A DNA stretch of 46,430 nucleotides from Streptomyces xanthophaeus (GTDB taxonomy: Bacteria > Actinomycetota > Actinomycetes > Streptomycetales > Streptomycetaceae). The stretch lies in contig NZ_JOFT01000058.1 in assembly GCF_000725805.1 (NCBI RefSeq), positions 1 through 46,430 of the forward strand. The letters run 5' to 3'. Positions 25,518-35,863 of this stretch are shown here, piece by piece. A model generated the notes under the pieces. It saw nothing but the letters and a program-made list of their open reading frames with translations. It was not told where the DNA came from and did not search any database. Each line of letters begins with the position of its first letter. Positions within the stretch are counted from its first letter, which is position 1. A program made the translations under genes and the position numbers.

Positions 25518-27044
25518 TCACACCCGGCTCGGCCGCGCACCGTCCGCACCTGCGCCCTCGGCCAGGTACGCCGACAGCGCGACGGCCAGGCCGTCACCTC
25601 CCGGGGCCCAGGCGATGTACCCATCGGGCCTCACGAGCAGCGCTTCCTGCGGTACGTCGGGAGTGGGCCTCGCGTGCACCACCCGCAGCGTCCCCTCCCA
25701 GCCCCGCGCTTCCTCCCGGTAGCCGCTGCTCTCCTCGCCGAAGAGCACCAGCACCGGTCTGCCGTCCGCCAGAAGTCCGATCACATCGGTCTCGCCGGTC
25801 GTGGTCGTGAGCGCGACGTTGTGCAAGAACCTTCCCGCACCCAGCGCGGTCCGCCCCGTGTGCTCCGGAAGGACCGTGTCCTGCGCGCTGACCATGCCGC
25901 TGAGGTATCCCCCGGCCGGGTCCGCGGCCAGTATCCCGGTGAACACCTCCCGCAGCGCGTCTGCTTCGGCTCCCTCCCGCATCAGCGCGAGCTGGGCCTG
26001 CGTGTTCTCGACGACCCGCCGGGCCGCGGGCCGCCGCTCCAGGTCGTAGGTGTCGAGCAGCTGCGCGCCCGCCGAGCCGTGCACCGCCAGCGCCAGCTTC
26101 CAGCCCAGGTTGAGGGCGTCCAGCACCCCGGTGCTCAGCCCCTGCCCGCCGATCGGGAAGTGCACGTGCGCGGCGTCCCCGACGAGGAAGATCCGCCCGG
26201 CACGCAGGCTCCGGGCCAGCCTGGTGAAGTCGCTGAACCGGCTGAGCCAGCGCGGATCCTCCATCGCGATCTCTCGCCCGGCGATCCAGGACGTCTCCCG
26301 GCGCAGTTCCGCCAGGCCGAGCGGCTGGTGCCGGTCGGGGTGCGCCCCGCGGAAGTTGACCGTCCGGATGTGCGTGCGCCCCCCGGACCCTGCCTTTGCG
26401 GCGATCCATCCGCGGGATGTGCGGTGCCAGCCCGGGAGCAGGGAGGCCGGGTCCGGAAGCGTGACCGTGCCCGCCATGGCCGCGACCGATGCCGCGTAGG
26501 TGTCCGAGCCGATCCCCGCCTGTTCGCGGACCGTGCTGCGCGCACCGTCCGCGCCCACCGCGTACCCGGCGACACAGGTGACCGTCCCGCGCGGCCCTTC
26601 GGCCGTGATCCGTACCCCGCCGGGCTCCTGGACGATCCCGGTCACCCTGTGCCCGCGCAGGATCCGGGCTCCGGCCTGCAGGGCCCGTTCCTCGAAGAAC
26701 CGCTCCAGATCGGCCTGGGAGCACTTGAGGATCGGCTCGGGTTCGCCCTGGGGAGCCGTGATGACCAGTCCGGGAAGACCGCCGAAGTGGAAGGAAGTCG
26801 CGCCGCCTGCGGACGAGGAGGCCCCGGCCGGCAGGAGGCCGCGCCGGGCCAGGCACTGGACGGCCCGCGCGTGCAGGGTGGTCGCCTTGGGCTGCTCCGT
26901 GACGGCGGCCGCCGCCTCGATGACCACCGTGTCGACGGCGCGGGCGGCCAGTTCGGCCGCCACGAGCAGGCCGACCGGCCCTCCCCCGACCACGGCCACC
27001 TGCGCCCGGATCCCGCCGTCCCCCGCGACGACAGCACTCTGCAC
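25518..27044 (-). CDS. FAD-dependent aromatic monooxygenase (PheA/TfdB type)
   Basis: 508 residues. The FAD motif is VAVVGGGPVGLLVAAELA (16-33), the middle DG motif is VGADGARSTVREQAGI, and the GD motif is IFLVGDAAHVHFPIGGQG. All three are intact. The C-terminal thioredoxin-like domain ends with EALLVRPDGYIAWAPGG. These are p-hydroxybenzoate-hydroxylase-fold enzymes that hydroxylate polycyclic phenols and quinones, often in polyketide clusters. The start is a GTG at 27044 behind GGGGGAAGG. It converges on the receptor gene 7 bp away. A naphthoquinone substrate is an inference from the cluster. Confidence 0.9.
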   Translation of the reverse strand: MQSAVVAGDGGIRAQVAVVGGGPVGLLVAAELAARAVDTVVIEAAAAVTEQPKATTLHARAVQCLARRGLLPAGASSSAGGATSFHFGGLPGLVITAPQGEPEPILKCSQADLERFFEERALQAGARILRGHRVTGIVQEPGGVRITAEGPRGTVTCVAGYAVGADGARSTVREQAGIGSDTYAASVAAMAGTVTLPDPASLLPGWHRTSRGWIAAKAGSGGRTHIRTVNFRGAHPDRHQPLGLAELRRETSWIAGREIAMEDPRWLSRFSDFTRLARSLRAGRIFLVGDAAHVHFPIGGQGLSTGVLDALNLGWKLALAVHGSAGAQLLDTYDLERRPAARRVVENTQAQLALMREGAEADALREVFTGILAADPAGGYLSGMVSAQDTVLPEHTGRTALGAGRFLHNVALTTTTGETDVIGLLADGRPVLVLFGEESSGYREEARGWEGTLRVVHARPTPDVPQEALLVRPDGYIAWAPGGDGLAVALSAYLAEGAGADGARPSRV

Positions 27045-27200
27045 GTCGATGGCCTTCCCCCCGAACCGATGCCTCTCAACGACGGCAGAAATATACCGGG
27101 TGGAATGTTCTTTCTCCGTGCGGGGCGGAAAACTGGTCGTACGGGAGGGCAGGAAATCCCTCCCGCGGCCGTCGGCCGAGGCTTCGCCGACGGCCCGGAC

Positions 27201-27593
27201 TCAGCCGCCGCCCGTGCCCAGCCGGGCCGAGGACATCGGGCCGCCTTCCGAGCGCTCCGTCTTGCACCCCTTGACGCCCGGTGCCAGGGTCCGCGCGTCC
27301 ACGGCCTCCGCGGGCGCCCCGGTGGCGTACAGCCCGTCGGGTTCGTTGTCCCGGTCGTGCGGGAGCAGCCAGAACACCCTGCGCCGGAAGGTGCCGGAGG
27401 ACCGGGACGGCTTGGCCCCCGGGCCCAGCACGGCGTATCCGACCATCCGGCCGTCACGGTGGTAGGCGGGCTTGCCGCGGCGCGTCGGGAGCCGGTCCAG
27501 GCTCTGCCGGACGTAGTCGAGCCGGGTGATGTCCTCCAGCCATACGAGGTCTGCCTCGTGGAGGATCTCGTCCTCTGCGATGAGGGCGCTCAT
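27201..27593 (-). CDS. DUF6009-like protein coupled to the primase gene
   Basis: 130 residues. The N-terminus MSALIAEDEILHEADLVWLE, the central GKPAYHRDGRMVGYAVLGPG and RRRVFWLLPHDRD are conserved in proteins I know only as an unnamed Streptomyces family (DUF6009, from memory). No catalytic motif is seen. The ATG overlaps the primase stop as ATGA, so it belongs to the replication operon. The C-terminal 25 residues are low-complexity. The gap 27045-27200 shows no gene. Confidence 0.75.
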   Translation of the reverse strand: MSALIAEDEILHEADLVWLEDITRLDYVRQSLDRLPTRRGKPAYHRDGRMVGYAVLGPGAKPSRSSGTFRRRVFWLLPHDRDNEPDGLYATGAPAEAVDARTLAPGVKGCKTERSEGGPMSSARLGTGGG

Positions 27594-29143
27594 GCTCTCT
27601 CCTCGTGCGCGAGCAGACCGATGCCCGGGTAGTACTTGCGCTGGTTCGACAGGATCATCTCCTTCGGCGATGCCAGACCCACCGCCTCGCGGACGCGTGC
27701 CGCGAACGCACGGGAGGAAATCGCCGGCGCCCCCTCATTGTGGCACCAGCTCCTGTATGCGGCGTAGAGAAGGGCCTGTTCCGCCCTCAGATCAGGCTCG
27801 AAACGGCAGGTTTCGCCGATGAACCGCCCGGTGTGGTCCTCGGTCTCCGCGTACGCCGTCGTGGCGATGCGGACCCGCTCGGGGCCCGAGAGGTCCTTGT
27901 CCCCGCCCAGGTAGCGCCGGGCGCCCTCGATGAGCCAGTTGAGGATGCCCGGGCCCTCCTGGGTGACCAGGACGTCCGCCAGGTTGTCGATCTTGCGGTG
28001 GTCGGGGACCACCCGCTCGAACGGGATCAGCCGCATGCGCCGCCAGAACGCGAAGCCGCCGGTGCCCACTTCGGGCCGGTGGTTGCCGAGCAGCCACAGC
28101 TTGTGCGTCGGCTCGAAGCTGAAGAAGTCCTGCCGCATCCGGCGCGCCTTGATCCGGTCGCCGCCGGTGAGCAGCTTGACGCGGGCCTCGTCGAAGCGGT
28201 CGCCCGGCTTGACCTCGCTGCACACGATGACGCGCCGGCCGTGCAGTTCGGCGAGGTCGGTCGGGTGGCCCTCGTACGGGCGCGCCATCAGGAAGCCGGG
28301 CGGCGCGGCGTCCGCGTAGTCCCCGAGGAGTTTCATCAGGACGTCCAGCAGGACGGACTTGCCGTTCTTGCCGGAGCCGAAGAGGAACGGCATGACCTGG
28401 GCACCGACGTCACCGGTGACGGAGTAGCCGAGCAGCAGCTGCAGGAAATCGATCATCTCCGCGCCTTCGGGTCCCTCGCCGAAGGTGTCGGTCAGGAAGC
28501 GGTTCCAGCGCGGGGTGGCCATCGGCTGCGGTGCGGCCGTGGTGGAGCGCGAGTGGAAGTCCTTCGTCGGCTGGGCGGGGCGGATGTGCCCGGTGCGCAG
28601 GTCGACGACGCCCGCGGGGGTGCACAGGGCGTACGGGTCGGCGTCCAGCCGCGCCGCGTTGAGGACCATGCCCGGGGCGGACTTGGCCTGGGTGAGCATG
28701 GCGTTCATGCCGCTGGTGCTGAGCGCGCGTCGGCGGTGCTGCTGGAGCGCGGACGGGGTGTAGACGCCGCGCGGGTCGGTGGTGGCGATGCTCTCCGCGA
28801 GGTCGCCCGCGGCCCAGAGCACGGTGTCGTCCTCGTCGACCTGCCAGCGGGTGCCGTCCCACCGGAACCAGCCGATGCCGGGCACGTGGCGGTAGTCGTC
28901 GGCGTAGAGCTTGACGAACAGTTTGGCGTTGCCGCGGTCGGTGAGGGTGTCTGGCAGCAGTCCGGACGCCGTCGCCTCCCCGTCCGAGTGCACGGCGCGG
29001 GCTTCCGCAACGGGAGGCTCCTGGGCTTCGTCGACGTCCGCGTCCTGTTCGCCGGGCTCCGCCGCGACGGGCTGGGCGAGGATCTGCGCAGCGGCGGCCT
29101 GGACGTCGAACTCGAACAGCTGGCTGCTGTTGTCCAGGCTCAC
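27590..29143 (-). CDS. P4-type phage/plasmid primase-helicase (D5-like)
   Basis: 517 residues. A superfamily 3 helicase with the Walker A GSGKNGKS at 256-263, Walker B-like HGRRVIVCSEV, sensor region KLWLLGNHRPEV and a D5_N-type segment (DPYALCTPAGVVDLRTG) before it. The C-terminus carries a winged-helix-like tail. The GTG at 29143 overlaps the prim-pol stop (GTGA) and has GGGAGG upstream; the acidic first 60 residues look like a linker. Together with the prim-pol it would unwind and prime the origin at 30265-30660. This is typical of plasmids and integrative elements. Confidence 0.92.
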   Translation of the reverse strand: MSLDNSSQLFEFDVQAAAAQILAQPVAAEPGEQDADVDEAQEPPVAEARAVHSDGEATASGLLPDTLTDRGNAKLFVKLYADDYRHVPGIGWFRWDGTRWQVDEDDTVLWAAGDLAESIATTDPRGVYTPSALQQHRRRALSTSGMNAMLTQAKSAPGMVLNAARLDADPYALCTPAGVVDLRTGHIRPAQPTKDFHSRSTTAAPQPMATPRWNRFLTDTFGEGPEGAEMIDFLQLLLGYSVTGDVGAQVMPFLFGSGKNGKSVLLDVLMKLLGDYADAAPPGFLMARPYEGHPTDLAELHGRRVIVCSEVKPGDRFDEARVKLLTGGDRIKARRMRQDFFSFEPTHKLWLLGNHRPEVGTGGFAFWRRMRLIPFERVVPDHRKIDNLADVLVTQEGPGILNWLIEGARRYLGGDKDLSGPERVRIATTAYAETEDHTGRFIGETCRFEPDLRAEQALLYAAYRSWCHNEGAPAISSRAFAARVREAVGLASPKEMILSNQRKYYPGIGLLAHEERA

Positions 29144-30252
29144 CTGCGGCCTCCCAGCGCCAGCGGACGCATCGCGCCCGCTCTGAGTCCGCTGCGGATG
29201 ACGGCGCCGCTGCGGCGTTCCTGCCCCGGGCGGGCCCGTTCGGCCGCTTCCCGCAACGAGGCGCAGGCCTCGGCCTCGGTCAGGTGCCCGGCGGCGACCA
29301 GTCCTCCGGCGGTGTAGGCGGCGCGGTTGAGCTTCTCGGAGAAGGCGGCCCCCTCGGGTACGGCGGCGCAGGCCGTGACCTCGGCGAGGACCCCCGCCAG
29401 CAGCCGGCCCGGGGCTCCACGGCCGCCGCCCGCCGCGATGACGGCCTGCCGGGCCCGCGGCGGTACGGAGCGCGGCGCGGCCACGTGCGCCGGTGACAGG
29501 TGCCCGGTGCGCTCCAGTTCGCGGGCGAGCCAGGCCGGGAGCGGCGCGGGCTCCCGTACGGGCCCCACGGGCCGGTAGACGCCCCCGGGGGTCACGGTGC
29601 CGGGGGCCACGATGTAGCCGCCGTGCGCCCGTACGTCGACCTGCCAGGCGAGGGCGCGGCCGCTGCCCGAGCCGGTGGAGCACTGCCAGCGGTGGCCGCC
29701 CTGGTCCCGGTACCAGACGTGCAGGCCCCCGGAGGGGGTGCGTACGCGCAGGGTCGAGGTGTCGTCGGCGGGGCTGACGGCGCCGCGCAGGGCGGCGAGC
29801 AGGCCCAGCGTGTGGAAGCCGTTGGCCAGTCCGGTCAGGTCCACGGCCGGGGATATCCCGACGCCGGGCAGCAGCCGGTCCCGGTCGGGGAGTTCGCGGG
29901 CGTGCGCGTCGATGTCGATGACCACCAGCCCCGCGGGGCCGCACGCCACACCGATGCCCAGGTCGGGGCGGCGGCCCCAGCACTGCTCGATCCTGGCGGG
30001 GTCGAGGGTGGCCGCGTGGAAGCCGTGGCACCAACGGCCCGCCCGCAGGCATTCGCAGGCCCCTCGGTGGTGGCCCGATGACCGGCACGTCTCACAGTTG
30101 CCCACGGGCGTCTTGCGGCCCGGTGCCAGCGGATGGACCGGCCACCCTCGGCGCGCGCACCACAAGGCAGTCGCAAGAGGCTGCGGTTCCCCCCATGCAG
30201 CTCCCCCCGACTGTCTTGGGTCGCTACGCGAAACCCGCAGCTCAGCTGCCAT
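29140..30252 (-). CDS. Bifunctional DNA primase/polymerase (archaeo-eukaryotic prim-pol)
   Basis: 370 residues. The catalytic DxD is in LVVIDIDAHAREL and the histidine motif in TPSGGLHVWYRD, with the third acidic segment in VDVRAHGGYIVAPG; these mark the prim-pol domain (about residues 25-215). A short Cys-rich insert (CETCRSSGHHRGACEC) near residue 55 may bind zinc. The C-terminal part is alanine-rich and helical. I choose ATG 30252 because GGGGGAAG lies just upstream; an ATG at 30264 has no ribosome site. It would make primers for the coupled helicase. Confidence 0.9.
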   Translation of the reverse strand: MAAELRVSRSDPRQSGGAAWGEPQPLATALWCARRGWPVHPLAPGRKTPVGNCETCRSSGHHRGACECLRAGRWCHGFHAATLDPARIEQCWGRRPDLGIGVACGPAGLVVIDIDAHARELPDRDRLLPGVGISPAVDLTGLANGFHTLGLLAALRGAVSPADDTSTLRVRTPSGGLHVWYRDQGGHRWQCSTGSGSGRALAWQVDVRAHGGYIVAPGTVTPGGVYRPVGPVREPAPLPAWLARELERTGHLSPAHVAAPRSVPPRARQAVIAAGGGRGAPGRLLAGVLAEVTACAAVPEGAAFSEKLNRAAYTAGGLVAAGHLTEAEACASLREAAERARPGQERRSGAVIRSGLRAGAMRPLALGGRR

Positions 30253-30264
30253 CACTTCCCCCAT

Positions 30265-30660
30265 CAGCGACTGAAGCGACTGAACGCCTGGAAACAGATT
30301 AGCGAAACCCCTGGGAAGCGAGAGTCTTTTGAGCCTGCACAGGGGGACGCCTGCGCTGCGTGCTCGAGCGACTCAGCGACTGAAGGCGCAGCTACCGAAG
30401 TTTCTTCGGTAGCTCGTTGAGTCGCTCACAGAACACCAGGTCACAGAGGTACGCAAGCCAGAACAGCGACTGAAGCGACTCAAGACCCCTATATATGACG
30501 CACACACGCACGCACACGCGCACGTGCGTTACGGCTCATATACCGGGACCTTGAGTCGCTTCAGTCGCTGTCAGGCAGTAACACCCCCTCTGAACAGGGG
30601 TTTCGGCCAGCGCGCCACAGCGACCGAAACTGTGCTGAGTCGCTGTTCTTCAGTCGCTGC
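30265..30660. repeat. Origin-like iteron array (AGCGACT) upstream of the prim-pol gene
   Basis: About 11 copies of AGCGACT or its complement occur in 400 bp, often as 9-bp-phased pairs AGCGACTGAAGCGACT: 30265-30282, 30366-30384, 30419-30426, 30464-30483, 30551-30570, 30635-30659. The 20-bp units at 30464-30483 and 30551-30570 are perfect inverted copies, and their flanks CCTATATATGA and TCATATACCGG extend the symmetry around an alternating CA/CG stretch. The AT-rich spot, iterons and adjacent primase genes point to a replication origin. The array reaches the prim-pol start, so it may also be its operator. Confidence 0.75.
30391..30413. other. Perfect 10-bp hairpin within the iteron region
   Basis: GCTACCGAAG-TTT-CTTCGGTAGC. 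A stem with a 3-nt loop inside an origin-like region may be a priming signal for the prim-pol or a single-strand initiation site; a terminator is less likely because the nearest upstream gene reads away. Confidence 0.6.
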
Positions 30661-30809
30661 GCCCGGCGGGCCGGATCGGAAGGCGTCGAGTCCGCCTCCG
30701 CCCTGGCTCTAGCAGGTGGTGAGGCGATGCAGAGGCCCGCCCCCGGCCCCGGCCCGCGGGCCCCGCGCCGGGCGTCCCACGGTCGCTGTCGGCCCCGGCA
30801 GGCGGGACC

Positions 30810-32153
30810 TCAGCTGCCGGGTTCCCCCGCCAGGAGCAGCTTCTTCTGCGGCTTGCCCATGGCGTTGCGGGGCACCGCGGCGATGAAGCGGACCTCCCGG
30901 GGACGCTTGTGGACCGAGAGCCGGGCCGCGACGAAGTCGGTGAGCTCCTCACCGGTCACGCCCTCGGCGACGACGTACGCCACGATCCGCTGGCCCAGGT
31001 CGGCGTCGGGGACCCCGACCACCGCGGCCTCGGTGACCTTGGGGTGGTCCAGGAGGGCGTTCTCGATCTCGCCGGCGCCGATCCGGTAGCCGCCCGACTT
31101 GATCAGGTCGATGGAGGCGCGCCCCACGATGCGGTGGACCCCGTCGGCAGGATCGACGGCCGCGATGTCGCCCGTACGGAACCAGCCGTCCTCGGTGTAC
31201 GCGGCCGCGGTGGCCTCCGGCCGGCCCAGGTACCCCGCGAACAAGGTGGGCCCGGTCAGCTGGAGTTCGCCGATGTCGGATCCCGGCTCGGCGGCGATCC
31301 GGGTGCGGATGCCGGGCAGCGGGGTGCCGACCGTCCCCGGGCGGACTTCGGCCCCGGCCCGGCCGCTGATGGTGATCAGGGTCTCGGTCATGCCGTACCG
31401 CTCGACGGGCCGGTGCCCCGTGAGGCGCTCCAGGTCGCGGAAGACGGGCGCGGGCAGGGCGGCGCTGCCGGAGACCAGCAGACGGGCGCCCGCGAGCTCG
31501 GCGGCGGCCTCGGGAGCTCGGGCGACGCGGGACCAGACCGTGGGCACGCCGAAGTAGAGGCTGCCGCGCGCCCGTGCGTACGCCTCGGGGGTGGGCCGGC
31601 CCGTGTGGACGAGGCGGCTGCCGGTGCGCAGGGCCCCCAGGACGCCGAGGACCAGCCCGTGGACGTGGAAGAGCGGCAGGCCGTGCACGAGGGTGTCCTC
31701 GGCGCTCCACTGCCAGGCCTCGGCGAGGGCGTCCAGGTCGGCCGCGAGCGCCGCGGCGGACAGGACCACGCCCTTGGGGGCGCCGGTGGTGCCGGAGGTG
31801 TACAGGATCAGCGCGGGGTCCTGCGCCGCGGGCACGGGCCCGCTCCAGTCGGAGCGCCGCGCGAAGTCCACGTCGACGGTGCGGGCGCCCGAGTCCCGCA
31901 GGATGTGCTCGCGTTCGGCGCTCCCCGCGTCGGGCGGCAGCGGTACGAGGGGCACCCCGGCCAGGAGCGCGCCGACGGCGGCCGCGACGGTCTCCAGGGA
32001 GGCGGTCGCGGTCACCGCGAAGGCGGGGGCCCCGGCCACGTCGGCGGCCACCGCACGGGCCGCGCCGAGCAGTTCCTCGTAGGAGGCGGAGCGGCCCGCG
32101 ACGGTGACGGCGTCCTTCCGGTCCCCGTAGGTGCCGGTGAGTGCGGTCAGCAT
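30810..32153 (-). CDS. matB: Malonyl-CoA synthetase (MatB-type AMP-forming ligase)
   Basis: 447 residues, short for the ANL family as is usual for MatB. The P-loop is LYTSGTTGAPKG, then GLPLFHVHGLVLGVLG, VSGSAALPAPVF, ERYGMTETL, the hinge DLIKSGGYRIGAGEIE and the C-terminal catalytic lysine in VPRNAMGKPQKK. These blocks closely follow the Streptomyces malonyl-CoA synthetase as I remember it. It makes malonyl-CoA from free malonate. On this replicon it could feed the malonyl-only synthase RppA, partly replacing the broken carboxylase beta subunit. It follows gdhA by 108 bp on the same strand. Confidence 0.88.
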   Translation of the reverse strand: MLTALTGTYGDRKDAVTVAGRSASYEELLGAARAVAADVAGAPAFAVTATASLETVAAAVGALLAGVPLVPLPPDAGSAEREHILRDSGARTVDVDFARRSDWSGPVPAAQDPALILYTSGTTGAPKGVVLSAAALAADLDALAEAWQWSAEDTLVHGLPLFHVHGLVLGVLGALRTGSRLVHTGRPTPEAYARARGSLYFGVPTVWSRVARAPEAAAELAGARLLVSGSAALPAPVFRDLERLTGHRPVERYGMTETLITISGRAGAEVRPGTVGTPLPGIRTRIAAEPGSDIGELQLTGPTLFAGYLGRPEATAAAYTEDGWFRTGDIAAVDPADGVHRIVGRASIDLIKSGGYRIGAGEIENALLDHPKVTEAAVVGVPDADLGQRIVAYVVAEGVTGEELTDFVAARLSVHKRPREVRFIAAVPRNAMGKPQKKLLLAGEPGS

Positions 32154-32261
32154 GGCGGCGGCTCCGGTGGGTCGGCGGGCGGGGCGGGTGCGGGCCTTGA
32201 TCAGCCTACGGGGGGCGGAGGCGGCCCCTGCGGACCCTCCCCCGCCCCTGCCGGGAGCCGG

Positions 32262-33668
<1,407 letters not shown>

Positions 33669-33860
33669 CTACCTCGTCGGACCGTGCCGTCCCGGGGGGC
33701 GAGGACCCGCTTGCCGGTCCCCCGGGCCGTCGGACCGGATCACGCCCACTGTTGCGGGCCGCGGCCGAGACACCGTGGACGCCGGGTCGAATCCTGCGGG
33801 ACACGGGGTCCGGGGCGCCCCTATGATCGGCGCTCCGACCACCACCAGGGGGAAACCGGC

Positions 33861-34346
33861 GTGGAAACGGCACGGCTCGCCTCACTCGTCGCCGCGACGA
33901 TCACCATGGGCCTGATGAGCGGCCTGTTCTACGGGTTCTCCGTCGCCGTGATGCCCGGTCTGGCGCGCAGCACCGACCGGACGGTCATCGAGGCGATGCA
34001 GCGCATCAACGTGGCCATCCTCAACGGCTGGTTCCTGCTCGGCTACATCGGCGCCCTCCTGTTCACCGGGCTGGCACTGGGCCTGCACATCCCCTCCGGC
34101 GGCTCCGCACTCGGGCCGCTGACCGGCGCGTTCGTCTGCTACGTCCTGGCGATGGCGGTCACGGCCCGGGTGAACATCCCGCTGAACAACGCCCTGGACA
34201 AGGCCGGTCCGGCCGAGCAGCTCGCCGATCCGGCCGCCGTCCGCGGCGCGTTCGAGGCGCGCTGGGTGCGCGCCAACGTGTGGCGCGCGGTGCTGTGCAC
34301 GGCCTCCGTCGCACTCCTGGCCTGGGCGCTGCTGCTCCACCGTTAG
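33861..34346 (+). CDS. DUF1772 (anthrone oxygenase-like) membrane protein
   Basis: 161 residues with four hydrophobic segments and the family pattern MSGLFYGFSVAVMPGLAR near the N-terminus and NIPLNNAL in the third loop. The GTG at 33861 follows AGGGGGAAA. The DUF1772 fold includes fungal anthrone oxygenases, but most bacterial members have no known activity. It is followed 9 bp later by a GNAT gene, so the two are one operon. Confidence 0.87.
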   Translation: METARLASLVAATITMGLMSGLFYGFSVAVMPGLARSTDRTVIEAMQRINVAILNGWFLLGYIGALLFTGLALGLHIPSGGSALGPLTGAFVCYVLAMAVTARVNIPLNNALDKAGPAEQLADPAAVRGAFEARWVRANVWRAVLCTASVALLAWALLLHR

Positions 34347-34355
34347 GGTGCGGGG

Positions 34356-34829
34356 ATGAACAGCACGTCACCGCGCCTGGTACCGGTCACCGCCGACAAC
34401 TTCGACGCCGTCTGCGCGGTGCGGGTGCATCCCCGTCAGGAACACCTCGTCTCTCCGGTCGTGAAGTCGCTGGCCGAGGCGTACGTCCACGGGGAGGCCG
34501 CCTGGCCGCGGGCGATCGTCGACGGCGACGAGGTCGTCGGCTTCGTGATGGCCTTCCTCGACATAGCCTGGAACCCGGCCGAGGACCCCCGTGACATCCG
34601 CTCCGGCCTCTGGCGCCTGAACATCTGCGCCTCCCACCAGTCCAAGGGCTACGGCCGCTTCGCGGTCGGCGCCGTCACCGACGAGCTCCGCCGCCGGGGC
34701 GCCACGCGGGCCTACGTCACCTGGGAGCCGGGCGAGGGCAGCCCCGAACCCTTCTACCTGGGTCTGGGCTTCGCCCGCACCGGTGAGCTCAGCGGCGGCC
34801 AGCCGGTCGGCGTGCTCGAACTGGCCTGA
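34356..34829 (+). CDS. GNAT-family N-acetyltransferase
   Basis: 157 residues. The acetyl-CoA-binding motif A is SHQSKGYGRFAVGAV (Q-x-x-G-Y-G), with the preceding strand GLWRLNICAS and the C-terminal FYLGLGFARTGE. It resembles diamine/spermidine acetyltransferases. The substrate is unknown. It is cotranscribed with the DUF1772 gene and ends 7 bp before the convergent AraC gene. Confidence 0.88.
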   Translation: MNSTSPRLVPVTADNFDAVCAVRVHPRQEHLVSPVVKSLAEAYVHGEAAWPRAIVDGDEVVGFVMAFLDIAWNPAEDPRDIRSGLWRLNICASHQSKGYGRFAVGAVTDELRRRGATRAYVTWEPGEGSPEPFYLGLGFARTGELSGGQPVGVLELA

Positions 34830-34836
34830 GAGCACG

Positions 34837-35838
34837 TTAGGGCGCCGGGAGGACCACCGTACGAGGGCTCGCGGACGGCGCGGGCGCCGCGGGCGCGGCC
34901 GGGGAGCTGCGGAACTCGCGGGGGCTGACGCCGCGCACCCGCTTGAAGGCGGTGGAGAGGGCGAACGCGCTGCTGTAGCCCACCCGGCGGGCCACCGTCG
35001 CGACCGTGGAGTCCGGTTCGCGCAGCAGGTCGGCGGCCAGGGCCAGGCGCCAGCCCGTCAGGTACGCCACCGGCGGCTCTCCCACGACCTCCGTGAAGCG
35101 GCGGGCCAGCGAGGCGCGCGAGACCCCGACCTGCAGGGCCAGTTCCTCCACCGTCCAGCCGTGCGCCGGGTCCTCGTGCAGCAGGCGCAGCGCCGGGCCC
35201 ACCACCGGGTCGCTCTGGGCGCAGTACCAGGCGGGGGCGCCGCTGCCCGGCGCGGCCAGCCAGGTGCGCAGCACCCCGATCAGCAGCAGGTCCAGCAGCC
35301 GGTCCAGGACGATCTCCTGGCCGGGCTCGTCCCTGCCGATCTCCTGCGACAGCATTCCGACGAGCGCGGTGTCGGTGGAGTCCGGGCGGCGGCGCACCAG
35401 GACCGACGGGAGCACCCCGAGCAGCCGCCGGCCGATCTCGCTCGGTGCCTGGTAGGTGCCGCTGAGCATCACCGCGGAGTCCTCGTCCTGGAAGGCGGCG
35501 CCCCAGGTGCGTACGCCCAGGTCCATCGTGCCCGTCACGTCCTCGCCGGCCTGCGTGCTGCACCGCTGGTCCACGTCGACCGTGATCTGCACGGGCGTGT
35601 CCGGGGAGTCCGCGACCGTGTAGGCCTCTGGCCCCCGTACGACGGCGACGTCCCCCGGGCCGATCCGCACGGGTGCGCCCTCGTCGGGCACCAGCCATGC
35701 GGAGCCGCGCACCATCGTCACCAGCGACAGCGGAGCCCGGTCCTCCACCCGCAGGGACCAGGGCGGGTTGAAGACGGACTTGAGCAGGAAGGCGCCCCGG
35801 GCCTGGGGGCGTTCGAGGAGGCCGGTCAGCGTGTCCAT
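34837..35838 (-). CDS. AraC-family regulator with N-terminal cupin domain
   Basis: 333 residues. An N-terminal cupin sensor (PWSLRVEDRAPLSLVTMVRG, RIGPGDVAVV) is followed by a double HTH at the C-terminus (WTVEELALQVGVSRASLARRF and VATVARRVGYSSAFALSTAF). This is the cupin_6 type that often controls neighbouring oxidoreductase or efflux genes. The ATG at 35838 has GGGGAGG at proper spacing; a GTG two codons upstream is too close. It follows the NmrA-like gene by 25 bp and probably regulates it. The tail after the HTH is alanine/proline-rich. Confidence 0.9.
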   Translation of the reverse strand: MDTLTGLLERPQARGAFLLKSVFNPPWSLRVEDRAPLSLVTMVRGSAWLVPDEGAPVRIGPGDVAVVRGPEAYTVADSPDTPVQITVDVDQRCSTQAGEDVTGTMDLGVRTWGAAFQDEDSAVMLSGTYQAPSEIGRRLLGVLPSVLVRRRPDSTDTALVGMLSQEIGRDEPGQEIVLDRLLDLLLIGVLRTWLAAPGSGAPAWYCAQSDPVVGPALRLLHEDPAHGWTVEELALQVGVSRASLARRFTEVVGEPPVAYLTGWRLALAADLLREPDSTVATVARRVGYSSAFALSTAFKRVRGVSPREFRSSPAAPAAPAPSASPRTVVLPAP

Positions 35839-35863
35839 GCGCACATCCTCCCCGCCGGACGGC

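Noticed and set aside
30493..30535. CA/CG dinucleotide stretch as a CRISPR or microsatellite array
   Set aside because: A single short alternating run between inverted iterons with no repeat-spacer pattern; it fits a melting or cruciform core better.
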